A stretch of 8,541 bases of DNA from Deltaproteobacteria bacterium (GTDB taxonomy: Bacteria > Desulfobacterota > Binatia > UBA9968). The stretch spans positions 1 to 8,541 of the forward strand of contig JAHFAP010000137.1 of the NCBI GenBank assembly GCA_023250495.1, given 5' to 3'. Below the pieces are notes generated by a model that saw only the letters and a list, made by a program, of their open reading frames with translations, was not told where the DNA came from and made no database searches. The translations under genes and the position numbers were made by a program. This document shows, piece after piece, positions 1-6,617 of the stretch (positions are counted from its first letter, which is position 1; each line of letters starts with the position of its first letter).

Positions 1-141
1 GGCCGACATAAGAACGATCTCTCCCGGGTGGAGGCCATAGGCCTTGGCGGCAACCCCAAGGGTGAAGGAGGTTGAGATATATGCGATCCAGATCGGAACG
101 GCCGCCCGAGCGCCCTGTCGGAACGGAGCGGAAAAGATCAT
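1..141 (-). CDS. AzlC-like permease, N-terminal fragment (runs off left edge)
   Basis: Read on the minus strand from ATG at 141-139, the frame stays open for 47 codons to the window edge. It gives a protein beginning MIFSAPFRQGARAAVPIW and continuing into an alternating hydrophobic and small-residue stretch (AYISTSFTLGVAAKAYGL), then HPGEIVLMSA. The early FRxGxRAAxPI, the first membrane helix, and the pattern 'G(V)xAxxxGLxPxEixLMS' match the N-terminus of AzlC-family integral membrane proteins. AzlC pairs with the small protein AzlD in branched-chain amino-acid export. I see no strong ribosome binding site, only GCGGAA upstream. A plus-strand ORF over the same bases (44-253) is its shadow. 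The family call rests on pattern recognition of 47 residues. Any azlD partner would lie beyond the left edge. Confidence 0.68.
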   Translation of the reverse strand, partial: MIFSAPFRQGARAAVPIWIAYISTSFTLGVAAKAYGLHPGEIVLMSA

Positions 142-227
142 GATGTTCCGCTTAGCCGAGTTAACTCCAAATATCAACTTGAGCCGTAGATGTTTTTGGA
201 ATTACGAGCGAATGTGCAATAAGATTA

Positions 228-254
228 GAGATTCTTCGCTGCGCTCAGAATGAC
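228..254. repeat. Short dispersed palindromic repeat
   Basis: The segment 'gattcttcg...ctcagaatgac' has complementary ends (ATTCT/AGAAT). It recurs at 981-1010 in the same orientation with a slightly different middle. It belongs to the intergenic repeat type, common in many environmental bacterial genomes, that reads like 'TTCTTCGCT..GCTCAGAATGAC'. It is non-coding and is the first unit of a repeat patch between the AzlC-like and cupin genes. Confidence 0.6.
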
Positions 255-289
255 ACCAGGAAACGTTTGTCGTCCTGAACCCTTCGTCT

Positions 290-365
290 GTCATCCTGAA
301 CGAAGTGAAGGATCTCAGGATAAACTCCGCGAAGCATCTCAGGGCAAGCTCCGTGAAGGATCTCT
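290..365. repeat. Repeat patch with a 24-bp tandem repeat (about 2.5 copies)
   Basis: A 'GTCATCCTGA' motif (290-299, also at 807-816) leads into three head-to-tail copies of a 24-bp unit. Copy 1 is 307-330, copy 2 is 331-354 (19 of 24 positions identical to copy 1) and a partial copy 3 is 355-365. Each copy starts GAAG(G/C)ATCTC. The same GAAGGATCTC occurs once more at 961-970. The tandem stretch stays open in the cupin frame, which would falsely extend that gene to GTG 305. I see no gene from 142 to 427 apart from these repeats. Confidence 0.62.
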
Positions 366-427
366 ATCAAAATGATCTACTAGCTCAACTTGCTTTTCTC
401 TGCGGATTTTTCTACAAGAGTCAAATC

Positions 428-751
428 ATGAAAGTCACGCGGCTCTACACCGGAGCGGACGGCCACTCGCATTTCGAAGAGATCGAGGTGGAGATCGAGA
501 AGATCCAGCCCGGCGAAGGCATCATCTTTCGCGAAGAGCCTCCCACCTACTTTAAAGACTGGCACCCGGCGCCTCGCCGTCAGTATGTCATCACGCTCTC
601 TGGCCAGGGCGAGATCGAACTCGGCGATGGAACGAAACGGCGCTTCGGTCCGGGCGACATCATGCTGGCGGACGACACAACCGGCCGCGGCCACATCACG
701 CGCGTCGTGAGCATCCAGCCTCGCCTCTACGTCACGGTCCCGGTGAAATAG
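428..751 (+). CDS. Small single-domain cupin protein
   Basis: This is a 107-residue protein, a usual length for a single-domain cupin. Residues about 26-80 hold the first cupin strands (QPGEGIIFREE, then DWHPAPRRQYVITLSGQGEIELGDG). Residues about 73-95 hold the second motif (FGPGDIMLADDTTGRGHITRVV). Candidate metal ligands are His46 and His89; the full HxH(x)nE motif is not present, so metal binding and any enzyme activity are uncertain. I chose ATG 428 because the cupin homology starts there and AAGAG (416-420) sits 7 nt upstream. The frame stays open to GTG 305, but those 41 codons are tandem-repeat DNA. The gene stands alone between two repeat patches. No substrate can be inferred. Confidence 0.8.
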   Translation: MKVTRLYTGADGHSHFEEIEVEIEKIQPGEGIIFREEPPTYFKDWHPAPRRQYVITLSGQGEIELGDGTKRRFGPGDIMLADDTTGRGHITRVVSIQPRLYVTVPVK

Positions 752-839
752 AGCAACTGAAACATGACTCCCCGCTCTCAACCCGCATTCTGAACGCTCC
801 GCACACGTCATCCTGAGCGCCAGACTGTGTGAAATCGTG

Positions 840-873
840 CCGTTCGCCCTTCGACCTAGCTCAGGACGAACGG
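840..873. repeat. Palindromic repeat hairpin A
   Basis: The arms CCGTTCG (840-846) and CGAACGG (867-873) are perfectly complementary. After one C-A mismatch, three further pairs (CCT/AGG) extend the stem to 10 bp, leaving a 12-nt loop that reads TCGACCTAGCTC. The loop and arms resemble the widespread 'CCCTTCGAC..GCTCAGG..GAACGG' intergenic repeat of environmental bacteria. Confidence 0.6.
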
Positions 874-900
874 CTAAGCAGTTGGTATTTAACGTGCCTC

Positions 901-939
901 ACCCCGTTCGTGGTGAGCCTGTCGAACCATGGACGGGGT
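901..939. repeat. Palindromic repeat hairpin B
   Basis: This is a 14-bp stem with no mismatches, counting two G-U wobbles. The left arm is 901-914 (ACCCCGTTCGTGGT), the right arm 926-939 (ACCATGGACGGGGT), and the 11-nt loop is GAGCCTGTCGA. No T-run follows, so an intrinsic terminator is unlikely. The core resembles hairpin A's family, which suggests two diverged copies 27 bp apart. Confidence 0.6.
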
Positions 940-1081
940 CTTCACATAGTCTGACGCAGCGAAGGATCTCCTCCGTTGATAGAGATTCTTCGGCTTCGCC
1001 TCAGAATGACAACTATGCTTCGTCTAGGGCGCGGGATTTCGCAGTTGAATTTGCCCTGTCTTTGTGCCAGCTTTCTAGCAT

Positions 1082-2512
1082 ATGGGCGAGGGAAAAAATC
1101 TCCTCCGGGAGCTTCCGTCCGTCGATCGCCTTCTCAATCATCCTAAAAGCAATCTCTTACTGGCCCGGCTGAGCCGCGACTATGTGGCGCAACAATGCCG
1201 CGAAATCCTCGATGAGATGAGGAGCACGATCAGGCAGGGGAATTCCATTGGCGCGAAAGAGTTGGCTGAAGACTCTATTCTGGCCAGGCTCGAAGAGAAG
1301 ATAGGCTTGGACCGCGAGCCGAGGCTCATGCGCGTCATCAACGCCACGGGGACGATCCTCCACACCAACTTGGGCCGCGCGCTTCTTCCCGACGAGGCGA
1401 TTGAGGCGCTCTGCCGCGTCGGAAAAAATCCCGTCAACCTGGAATACGATCTCCTTCGGGGCGAACGGGGAAAGAGGGAGGAGATGATCGAGAGCCTCCT
1501 CGTCGGCCTCACCGGGGCCGAGGCCGCCACGGTCGTCAACAACAACGCCGCCGCTGTTCTCCTTGGACTGAATACACTGGCGAACGGTAAAGAGGTGGTC
1601 GTCTCGCGGGGCGAGTTGATCGAGATCGGCGGCTCCTTCCGCATCCCGGAAATCATGGCCAAGAGCGGAGCGATCCTCAAAGAGGTCGGCAGCACCAACC
1701 GGACTCACCCTGAAGATTATGAAAAGGCGATCGGCAAAAAGACAGCGCTCTTGCTAAAAGTTCACACCAGCAATTATAAGATCGTTGGCTTCTCCTCCGA
1801 GGTCAGCCTAACCGACCTTGTCGCGATCGGGAAAAAGCACAGAATTCCAGTGATGGAAGATTTGGGAAGCGGAGCCTTCGTTGATCTAGGTCAACACGGC
1901 CTACCGAGGGAGCCGTTGGTTGCGGAGCGGATCGCCCTCGGAGCAGACCTCGTCACGTTCAGCGGCGATAAAGTTCTCGGTGGGCCACAGGCGGGACTCG
2001 TAGTCGGCAAAAAAAACTGGATCAAACAGATGAGCAAGAATCCACTCCATAGAGCCTTGCGCTGCGGCAAGCTTACTCTAGCGGCGCTGGAGGCAACGCT
2101 CAGGCTCTACCAGCAATCGGCCAACATCGCTGAGGAGATTCCGACGCTGAAGGCTTTCACCCGCCCCCTCAAGGAGATTGAGGGAATGGGGGAACGGCTG
2201 CTTCCCGCGCTGCAAAAGACGTTGGGGAATGAGTTTCGTCTCTCCCTAGAAGATTCTACATCTCAGATCGGCAGCGGCGCGCTTCCGACGGAAGAGATCC
2301 CGACCAAGGTCATCGCGATCGAGCATAAGAGTATAGGCGCCGAACGGATCGCCGCGAGGTTTCGCGGCGCCGATCCTCCCATTATTGGCCGGATCAAGGA
2401 CAACCGCTTCCTCCTCGACTTAAGAGCCGTTTTTGATCCCGGGGACCTGATTCCCAATTGGAGCGAAGAAGCTTTCAGCAGTCAGCCGTCAGCAAATCCG
2501 GCTGAGAGCTGA
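1082..2512 (+). CDS. selA: L-seryl-tRNA(Sec) selenium transferase SelA
   Basis: SelA is a PLP-dependent cytoplasmic enzyme that converts Ser-tRNA(Sec) to Sec-tRNA(Sec) using selenophosphate. The protein is 476 residues against 463 in E. coli and is recognisable throughout. The N-terminal tRNA-binding part has RELPSVDRLL (9-18). The catalytic core has ATGTILHTNLGRAL (88-101), VNNNAAAVLLGL (152-163), VVSRGELIEIGGSFRIP (173-189), KVHTSNY (226-232) and FSGDKVLGGPQAG (293-305); Lys297 is the PLP lysine by alignment with E. coli Lys295. The C-terminal domain includes IGRIKDNRFLLDLR. ATG 1082 is fixed by an in-frame TAG two codons upstream and by homology from the first residues, yet it has no Shine-Dalgarno sequence. 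The last ten or so codons, including the TGA stop, lie in a palindromic repeat, so the tail (QPSANPAES) is probably not ancestral. It is the first gene of selA-selB-selD. Confidence 0.97.
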   Translation: MGEGKNLLRELPSVDRLLNHPKSNLLLARLSRDYVAQQCREILDEMRSTIRQGNSIGAKELAEDSILARLEEKIGLDREPRLMRVINATGTILHTNLGRALLPDEAIEALCRVGKNPVNLEYDLLRGERGKREEMIESLLVGLTGAEAATVVNNNAAAVLLGLNTLANGKEVVVSRGELIEIGGSFRIPEIMAKSGAILKEVGSTNRTHPEDYEKAIGKKTALLLKVHTSNYKIVGFSSEVSLTDLVAIGKKHRIPVMEDLGSGAFVDLGQHGLPREPLVAERIALGADLVTFSGDKVLGGPQAGLVVGKKNWIKQMSKNPLHRALRCGKLTLAALEATLRLYQQSANIAEEIPTLKAFTRPLKEIEGMGERLLPALQKTLGNEFRLSLEDSTSQIGSGALPTEEIPTKVIAIEHKSIGAERIAARFRGADPPIIGRIKDNRFLLDLRAVFDPGDLIPNWSEEAFSSQPSANPAES

Positions 2513-2519
2513 TCGCTGA
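2482..2519. repeat. Palindromic repeat overlapping the selA stop codon
   Basis: The arms TCAGCCGTCAGC (2482-2493) and GCTGATCGCTGA (2508-2519) are complementary at 10 of 12 positions, with a 14-nt loop. Each arm is internally repetitive (TCAGC twice, GCTGA twice), and related GCTGA units continue to 2530. The selA stop (2510-2512) lies in the right arm, and selB starts 15 nt after it. This looks like an intergenic GCTGA-type repeat inserted at the selA/selB junction. Confidence 0.6.
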
Positions 2520-2534
2520 TAGCTGACCGCTATT

Positions 2535-4469
2535 ATGCCCTACATCATCGGCACCGCAGGACACATAGACCACGGTAAGACAAGCCTCATCAAGGCCCTT
2601 ACGGGCGAGGACACGGACCGCCTGAAGGAAGAAAAAGAGCGAGGGATCTCCATCGACCTAGGCTTCGCGCACCTGGATCTTCCGGACGGAACTCAGGCGG
2701 GGATCGTTGACGTCCCAGGACATGAGCGCTTCATCCGGAACATGCTCGCGGGCGCGCACGGCATAGATCTCGTCCTCTTTACCGTGGCGGCCGATGACGG
2801 CGTGATGCCCCAAACCGAAGAGCACCTCGACATTCTCCACCTGCTGGGCGTAAAGCTCGCGATCTTTCTCATTACCAAGACGGACCTTGTGTCCGCCTCG
2901 AGAATCCAGGATGTCGAGGAGGAGATCAAAATCCTCACGTTGGGAACCTCTCTGGAAAACTCCCCGATCCTTTCTTTCTCGGCCGTCACGGGCCAGGGCC
3001 TCGCGGAGCTACGCGAAGAGATTGTCCGCAGGCTCCAGGCTGTGAGTAAGCCGCCACCCAAGGGCTATTTCCGTCTTCCTGTGGACCGGGCCTTCGTCCT
3101 GCAAGGACACGGGGTGGTCGTCACCGGCACCGCCCTCAGCGGCGAAGTAAAGACCGGGGACCACGTGCGGGCACTTCCCGGAGACCAGACCTTCCGCGTC
3201 CGTAGCCTCCAGATCCACAACCGCTCCGTTGATTCTGCCGGGTGGGGTCAGCGGGTGGCGTTAAATCTCAGCGGGCTGGAAAAGGCCTCCTTGGAGCGCG
3301 GCCATGTGGTCTGCCACGAAAAAATCACCTTGACGACCGACCGCTTTGACGCCCGCCTCGAGGTGCGACCGGCAGCAAAGAAGGGAATCAAAAATCACCA
3401 GAGGGTCCGGATTCACCTTGGCACGGCTGAGCGGCTGGCCAAACTCATTGTGCTCGGCCCCAAGGAAAAGCTTGAGCCCAAAGAGGCTGCTTTCTGCCAG
3501 ATCACGCTCACCCAGCCTCTGCTGGCGCTGCGCGGCGACCATTTTATCGTGAGAGACGAGACGGCGCAGCGCACGCTTGGGGGCGGGATCGTGATCCACC
3601 CCTGGCCCAGGAAGCACAAAAAAGGCGAGCCCGACCTTGAAAACAGGCTGGAGTTCCTCTGCGGCGATGATAACCCGCGTCTGATCGAGCGCTTCCTTGA
3701 GGAGAATGACGATTTCGCGGCTTCCATCGAACCCCTCTATCAATTTCTCAACCTCAAAGAGGAAGAAGTGCGAAGCTCGCTCGACCGCACGCCATCTATC
3801 CTGAGCATCAGCGCCGAGGGGGAAAAGCTCTACACGACGGAAAGGAAATGGCAGGAGCTTAAGAAGAACATCGCCAAGGCGCTGCAAGAGTTCCATGCGT
3901 CCCACGCGTTGGCGGCCGGAATGGACATGGAAGAGCTGAGGGTGAAGCTGCCCTACAGCATCTCGCCGCGGCTATTTCGGATTCTCGTGGAGATGCTGGC
4001 AGCGGAGAAGAGCGCGGTCCGCGACGGGAATCTCCTCAGCCTCCCAGGGCATCGCGTCCAGCTGCGCGCCGACGAAAAAAACCTGGCCGAAAGAATCAAG
4101 CGGCTTCTCGGCGGCAATCCCCTGGCGCCGCCCGACCTTAGGCAGTTGGAAAAAGAGCTCGGCGCGGAGCGGAACAAAGTCGCCGAAGTCGTGCGCGTGA
4201 TGGAGCGGGAAAAATCCATCATTCGAGTGGCCACGGATCTCTACTTTGTCGCCGACTGCGTTGACAACGTCAGAGCGGTTCTATATAAGTATCTCTCCGA
4301 AAACGGCGAGATCACGGCGGCCACCTTCCGCGACCTGTTAGGTTCCAGTCGCAAGTACACGATCGCCCTCCTTGAACACTTTGATCGGGAAGGGATCACA
4401 GTCAGGATTGGAGACGCCAGGCGACTGAGATCGCCGTCGCCGGCTGGAAGGCAGGGCGCGTCGCGCTAA
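2535..4469 (+). CDS. selB: Selenocysteine-specific elongation factor SelB
   Basis: SelB is the EF-Tu-like GTPase that carries Sec-tRNA(Sec) to ribosomes paused at UGA by binding the SECIS hairpin. The protein has 644 residues (E. coli 614). The GTPase domain shows G1 GHIDHGKT (9-16), switch [16 protein letters not shown] (35-49), G3 DVPGHE (59-64) and G4 TKTD (114-117, the usual SelB variant of NKxD). Beta-barrel domain II follows with [23 protein letters not shown] at about 183-205. The C-terminal winged helices end in a typical RNA-binding motif, [26 protein letters not shown] 2535 matches the family start exactly ([16 protein letters not shown]). It has no visible Shine-Dalgarno sequence and lies 22 nt after the selA stop. 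A basic tail of about 15 residues follows the last winged helix. Confidence 0.97.
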   Translation: MPYIIGTAGHIDHGKTSLIKALTGEDTDRLKEEKERGISIDLGFAHLDLPDGTQAGIVDVPGHERFIRNMLAGAHGIDLVLFTVAADDGVMPQTEEHLDILHLLGVKLAIFLITKTDLVSASRIQDVEEEIKILTLGTSLENSPILSFSAVTGQGLAELREEIVRRLQAVSKPPPKGYFRLPVDRAFVLQGHGVVVTGTALSGEVKTGDHVRALPGDQTFRVRSLQIHNRSVDSAGWGQRVALNLSGLEKASLERGHVVCHEKITLTTDRFDARLEVRPAAKKGIKNHQRVRIHLGTAERLAKLIVLGPKEKLEPKEAAFCQITLTQPLLALRGDHFIVRDETAQRTLGGGIVIHPWPRKHKKGEPDLENRLEFLCGDDNPRLIERFLEENDDFAASIEPLYQFLNLKEEEVRSSLDRTPSILSISAEGEKLYTTERKWQELKKNIAKALQEFHASHALAAGMDMEELRVKLPYSISPRLFRILVEMLAAEKSAVRDGNLLSLPGHRVQLRADEKNLAERIKRLLGGNPLAPPDLRQLEKELGAERNKVAEVVRVMEREKSIIRVATDLYFVADCVDNVRAVLYKYLSENGEITAATFRDLLGSSRKYTIALLEHFDREGITVRIGDARRLRSPSPAGRQGASR

Positions 4470-4470
4470 A

Positions 4471-4523
4471 CGTGATCGTGATTCGTGTTCGTCACGAGCA
4501 CGCGCCACGAGCACGAGCAACGA
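4471..4523. repeat. Palindromic CACGAGCACG repeat between selB and selD
   Basis: The arms TCGTGTTCGT (4483-4492) and ACGAGCACGA (4507-4516) pair at all ten positions, with one G-U wobble, around a 14-nt loop. CACGAGCACG occurs twice as a direct repeat (4493-4502 and 4506-4515). The element begins right after the selB stop and ends 13 nt before the selD start, so it fills the junction. No T-run follows, which argues against a simple terminator. No tRNA-like fold fits in this 66-bp gap. Confidence 0.6.
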
Positions 4524-4535
4524 TAGAAAGCGTGC

Positions 4536-5594
4536 ATGAGACTCATTGGAAGAAAAAAGGCAGTGCGCCTCACGCGCCAGGTCAAGGCTTCCGGCTGAGC
4601 GGCGAAGCTCGGCCCGGCCGACCTGGTGCAAGTGTTGCACAGCCTGCCAAAATTTGATTACCCCGATGTGATCGTCGGTACGGAAACGTCCGACGACGCC
4701 GCGGTATTTCGCCTTCGTCCCGATCTGGCGATTGTCAACACGGTGGATTTCTTCACCCCGATCGTGGACGACCCCTATACCTTCGGGCAGATCGCCGCGG
4801 CCAACGCGCTCAGCGATGTCTATGCGATGGGAGGGGAACCGAAGACCGCGCTCAATATCGTCTGCTTTCCCAAGGGAAAGATGGACATGAAAGTGCTGGG
4901 CGAAGTCTTGAAAGGCGGAGCGGAAAAGGCGCGGGAGGCCGGAGTGGCAGTGGTCGGAGGCCACAGCATCATCGACGAGGAGATTAAATACGGAATGGCC
5001 ATTACCGGAGTGATCCACCCGGACCGGATCATCCGCAACGTCGGCGTTCAGGAAGGCGACGCGCTCGTGCTCACCAAACCGCTCGGAACGGGCATCATCA
5101 CAACGGCCCTCAAAAGAAGGAAGGCGCCGAAGGAGAGCTTCCAGCAGGCGGTTGCCGCCATGCTCACTCTCAACAACACGGCGTCGAAGATCATGCTCAC
5201 TTACCCTGTCCACGCCTGCTCGGACATCACCGGCTTCGGTCTGTTGGGCCACGCATTGGAGATGGCCAGCGGCAGCAGCGTGACATTGATGCTCGAGTCC
5301 GGCAAGTTGCCCCTGCTTCGCCGCGCCCATCGCCTGGCCGAAAAAGGCTATCTCACGGGCGGGTGCAAAAGGAACCGGGAATATCTCAAGGATAAGGTCA
5401 CCGTCGACAGCTCTATACGCGAAGGCGTGGTAGAAGTCGCTTTTGATCCGCAGACGTCAGGAGGGCTTCTCATCGCCTTGCCGCAGAAATACGCCTCCAA
5501 GCTCGTCGCCGAGCTTCAGGCGAACGGACTCAAGGCCGCCGCTGCGATCGGCTACGCCACATCCCTGCAAAAGGCCTGGGTCCGCCTGGTTTAA
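4536..5594 (+). CDS. selD: Selenide, water dikinase SelD, itself a selenoprotein (Sec21 encoded by TGA)
   Basis: SelD makes monoselenophosphate from selenide and ATP, the selenium donor for SelA. Read from ATG 4536 with the TGA at 4596-4598 as selenocysteine, the protein has 352 residues (E. coli 347). Its active site is ASG-U-AAKLGPADL (Sec21, Lys24), aligning with Cys17 and Lys20 of E. coli. Further family motifs are TSDDAAVF (51-58), NTVDFFTPIVDDPYTFGQIAAANALSD (68-94), GGHSI, CSDITGFGLLGH and FDPQTSGGLL, so the metal- and ATP-binding aspartates are present. ATG 4536 is chosen because an in-frame TAG lies three codons before it, AGAAAG (4525-4530) sits 5 nt upstream, and the reading gives a full N-terminus. 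A start at GTG 4626 would delete the active site. Sec-containing SelD is known in many bacteria, so this is the expected interpretation and not a nonsense mutation. It is the last gene of the operon. Confidence 0.94.
4596..4642 (+). promoter_or_regulatory. Sec UGA codon and candidate bacterial SECIS hairpin in selD
   Basis: The UGA at 4596-4598 is followed by a perfect 6-bp stem, GTGCAA (4626-4631) with TTGCAC (4635-4640), closing a GUG loop. Two more pairs lie below a bulged G (4625): U4624-A4641 and C4623-G4642. The loop begins 33 nt after the UGA and starts with G. Both agree with the published description of bacterial SECIS elements (apical loop roughly 16-37 nt downstream, G in the first two loop positions). 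A second GC-rich palindrome lies between (4609-4621, TCGGCC-C-GGCCGA) and could fold as well or compete. Pairing was read by eye, with no folding energy computed. Confidence 0.7.
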
Positions 5595-5634
5595 GCCTCA
5601 CTCTTAACTTAGCGGCCGTTTTCTCCGGGGCAGC

Positions 5635-6579
5635 TCAACCTGACCTCTTTTTATCTAATATTTTGCCCAAGACTTCGGCCCAACCCAGCAGCCGTTCATC
5701 CGCCATAAAACGAGCGACTAACTGTAGTCCCAGCGGCAAGCCGCTCGAGGCCAACCCCGCGGGAAGCGTGACCGCGGGCAGGCCCGCGTGAGTCCACGGC
5801 ATATTCATCGCCGGATCGCCGGTTGAGCCGATCCCCTTCGGAGCGGGGCCGAGAGCGGCGGGGCTAACCCACAAGTCAATGCGGCTTTCGGCCATGAGCG
5901 TCTCTAATTGAGCCCGAACTCTGCCACGCGACGCGCGGCCTTCAGCCAATTCCTCAAGTTTAACTTCTCGCCCCTCACGAATCAGCGCGGCGGTCTGCGG
6001 ACGATAGAGCGGCTCGTTGTGCAAAAACCACTGGGCATGAACCTGCGCCATCTCGGCGGCAATCATCTTCCTGTGGCGGCGATCGATCGATGCGATATCC
6101 TCAAGCGCGGGCACACGCCGCACCGAATAACCCGCTTCTTCCAGCAGCGCAAGTTGCCTTTCAAAAGCGGCCAGTCCTTCAGCCGACGCCTGCTTTAGAT
6201 AAGGTCCATCCGGTACGCCGAGCACGGGGAGCCTGGAACCTTCTGTAAAAGGCCGCCAATCACTGCAAAGGATCGAGGCGGCAAGAGTCATGCCCGCAAC
6301 ATCCTGCGTAAAAATCCCGACGTGGTCGGCTGATTCAGAGAAAAAAATCAGTCCTCCGGTTGAGATACGGCCATAGCTCGGCTTAAAACCGACTATCCCG
6401 CAATAGGCGACCGCCTCCTTCATCAAGCGAACTTTTCGATTGGCCTCCGGCAACAGCGCCTGCACCTGAGGGTCTGAAGCCTCGATGCGATCGCAGATCT
6501 CGTTAAGATACGCGGTCAGCTCAAGGTGGTCATCGCGGAGAGAGGCAACGATATCAGAAAGCAGGGCCGGAAAAACCAA
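5635..6579 (-). CDS. Amidase-signature-family protein missing its catalytic segment
   Basis: This is a 314-residue open frame; amidases of this family usually have about 430-480. Residues 1-56 match the N-terminal helices (LSDIVASLRDDHLELTAYL, then ASDPQVQALLPEANRKVRLMKEA). Residues 58-105 match the part just after the signature (AYCGIVGFKPSYGRI, HVGIFTQDVAG). Residues 255-295 match the C-terminal 'PWTHAGLPAVTLPAG..GLPLGLQLVA'. The stretch that should lie between residues 56 and 58, about 120-130 residues, is absent. It would hold the catalytic Lys, the GGSSSG cis-Ser loop and the nucleophilic Ser. The frame is kept (junction near 6405-6415). The start is TTG at 6579 with AGGAGA (6593-6588) 8 nt upstream. 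It follows the TraB/GumN gene by 38 bp and is probably cotranscribed. It should be inactive as an amidohydrolase unless the gap is an assembly error. Its tail faces selD across 40 bp with no clear terminator. Confidence 0.88.
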   Translation of the reverse strand: MVFPALLSDIVASLRDDHLELTAYLNEICDRIEASDPQVQALLPEANRKVRLMKEAVAYCGIVGFKPSYGRISTGGLIFFSESADHVGIFTQDVAGMTLAASILCSDWRPFTEGSRLPVLGVPDGPYLKQASAEGLAAFERQLALLEEAGYSVRRVPALEDIASIDRRHRKMIAAEMAQVHAQWFLHNEPLYRPQTAALIREGREVKLEELAEGRASRGRVRAQLETLMAESRIDLWVSPAALGPAPKGIGSTGDPAMNMPWTHAGLPAVTLPAGLASSGLPLGLQLVARFMADERLLGWAEVLGKILDKKRSG

Positions 6580-6617
6580 TATTCGATTCTCCTACGAGGC
6601 GTGAATCGCGTCAGCGG

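Larger units (their letters stand above)
807..1010. repeat. Nested inverted-repeat array (REP/MITE-like), filling the gap before selA
   Basis: The 330 bases between the cupin gene and selA (752-1081) hold no credible gene. Outer arms 817-833 and 941-957 are inverted copies (15 of 17 positions complementary, one further position a G-U wobble). Inside them lie two separate hairpins, at 840-873 and 901-939. A GTCATCCTGA motif (807-816) flanks the left arm. GAAGGATCTC (961-970) and a copy of the 228-254 repeat (981-1010) follow the right arm. The layout resembles a composite of short palindromic repeats, or a small non-autonomous element. No transposase is encoded here. The stretch 1011-1081 shows no convincing promoter. 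Confidence 0.6.

Noticed and set aside
196..225. TTGGAA-N18-TAAGAT as a plus-strand promoter
   Set aside because: Both boxes match only four of six positions, the spacer is long, and no gene follows for about 200 bp, so it is no better than chance.
44..253. Plus-strand ORF of 69 codons
   Set aside because: The minus strand of 1-141 encodes a recognisable AzlC-like N-terminus, and the ORF's 3' part runs through a dispersed repeat.
305..427. Possible N-terminal extension of the cupin protein from GTG 305
   Set aside because: The added codons come from a 24-bp tandem repeat. Cupin homology and a ribosome binding site point to ATG 428.
901..939. Intrinsic terminator
   Set aside because: The stem is strong but no T-run follows, and its sequence belongs to a dispersed repeat family.
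1051..1079. TTGCCC-N17-TCTAGC as the selA promoter
   Set aside because: The -10 match is poor, and transcription would begin after the selA start codon.
837..1172. Plus-strand ORF of 111 codons
   Set aside because: It is composed of palindromic repeats and then overlaps the selA start in another frame; the translation has no protein-like features.
3261..3905. Long minus-strand ORF (214 codons) inside selB
   Set aside because: It is antisense to a well-conserved selB region and its translation resembles no protein; a typical shadow in GC-rich coding DNA.
4596..4598. In-frame stop near the selD start, as if selD were disrupted
   Set aside because: It is a TGA at the exact Cys/Sec active-site position, next to selA and selB and followed by a SECIS-like hairpin. 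Selenocysteine explains it better than a mutation.
4472..4657. Short ORF between selB and selD
   Set aside because: It starts in the CACGAGCACG repeat and overlaps the selD N-terminus in a different frame, while the selD frame is strongly supported.
5595..5634. Terminator between the convergent selD and amidase genes
   Set aside because: No stem of useful length next to a T-run could be found on either strand.
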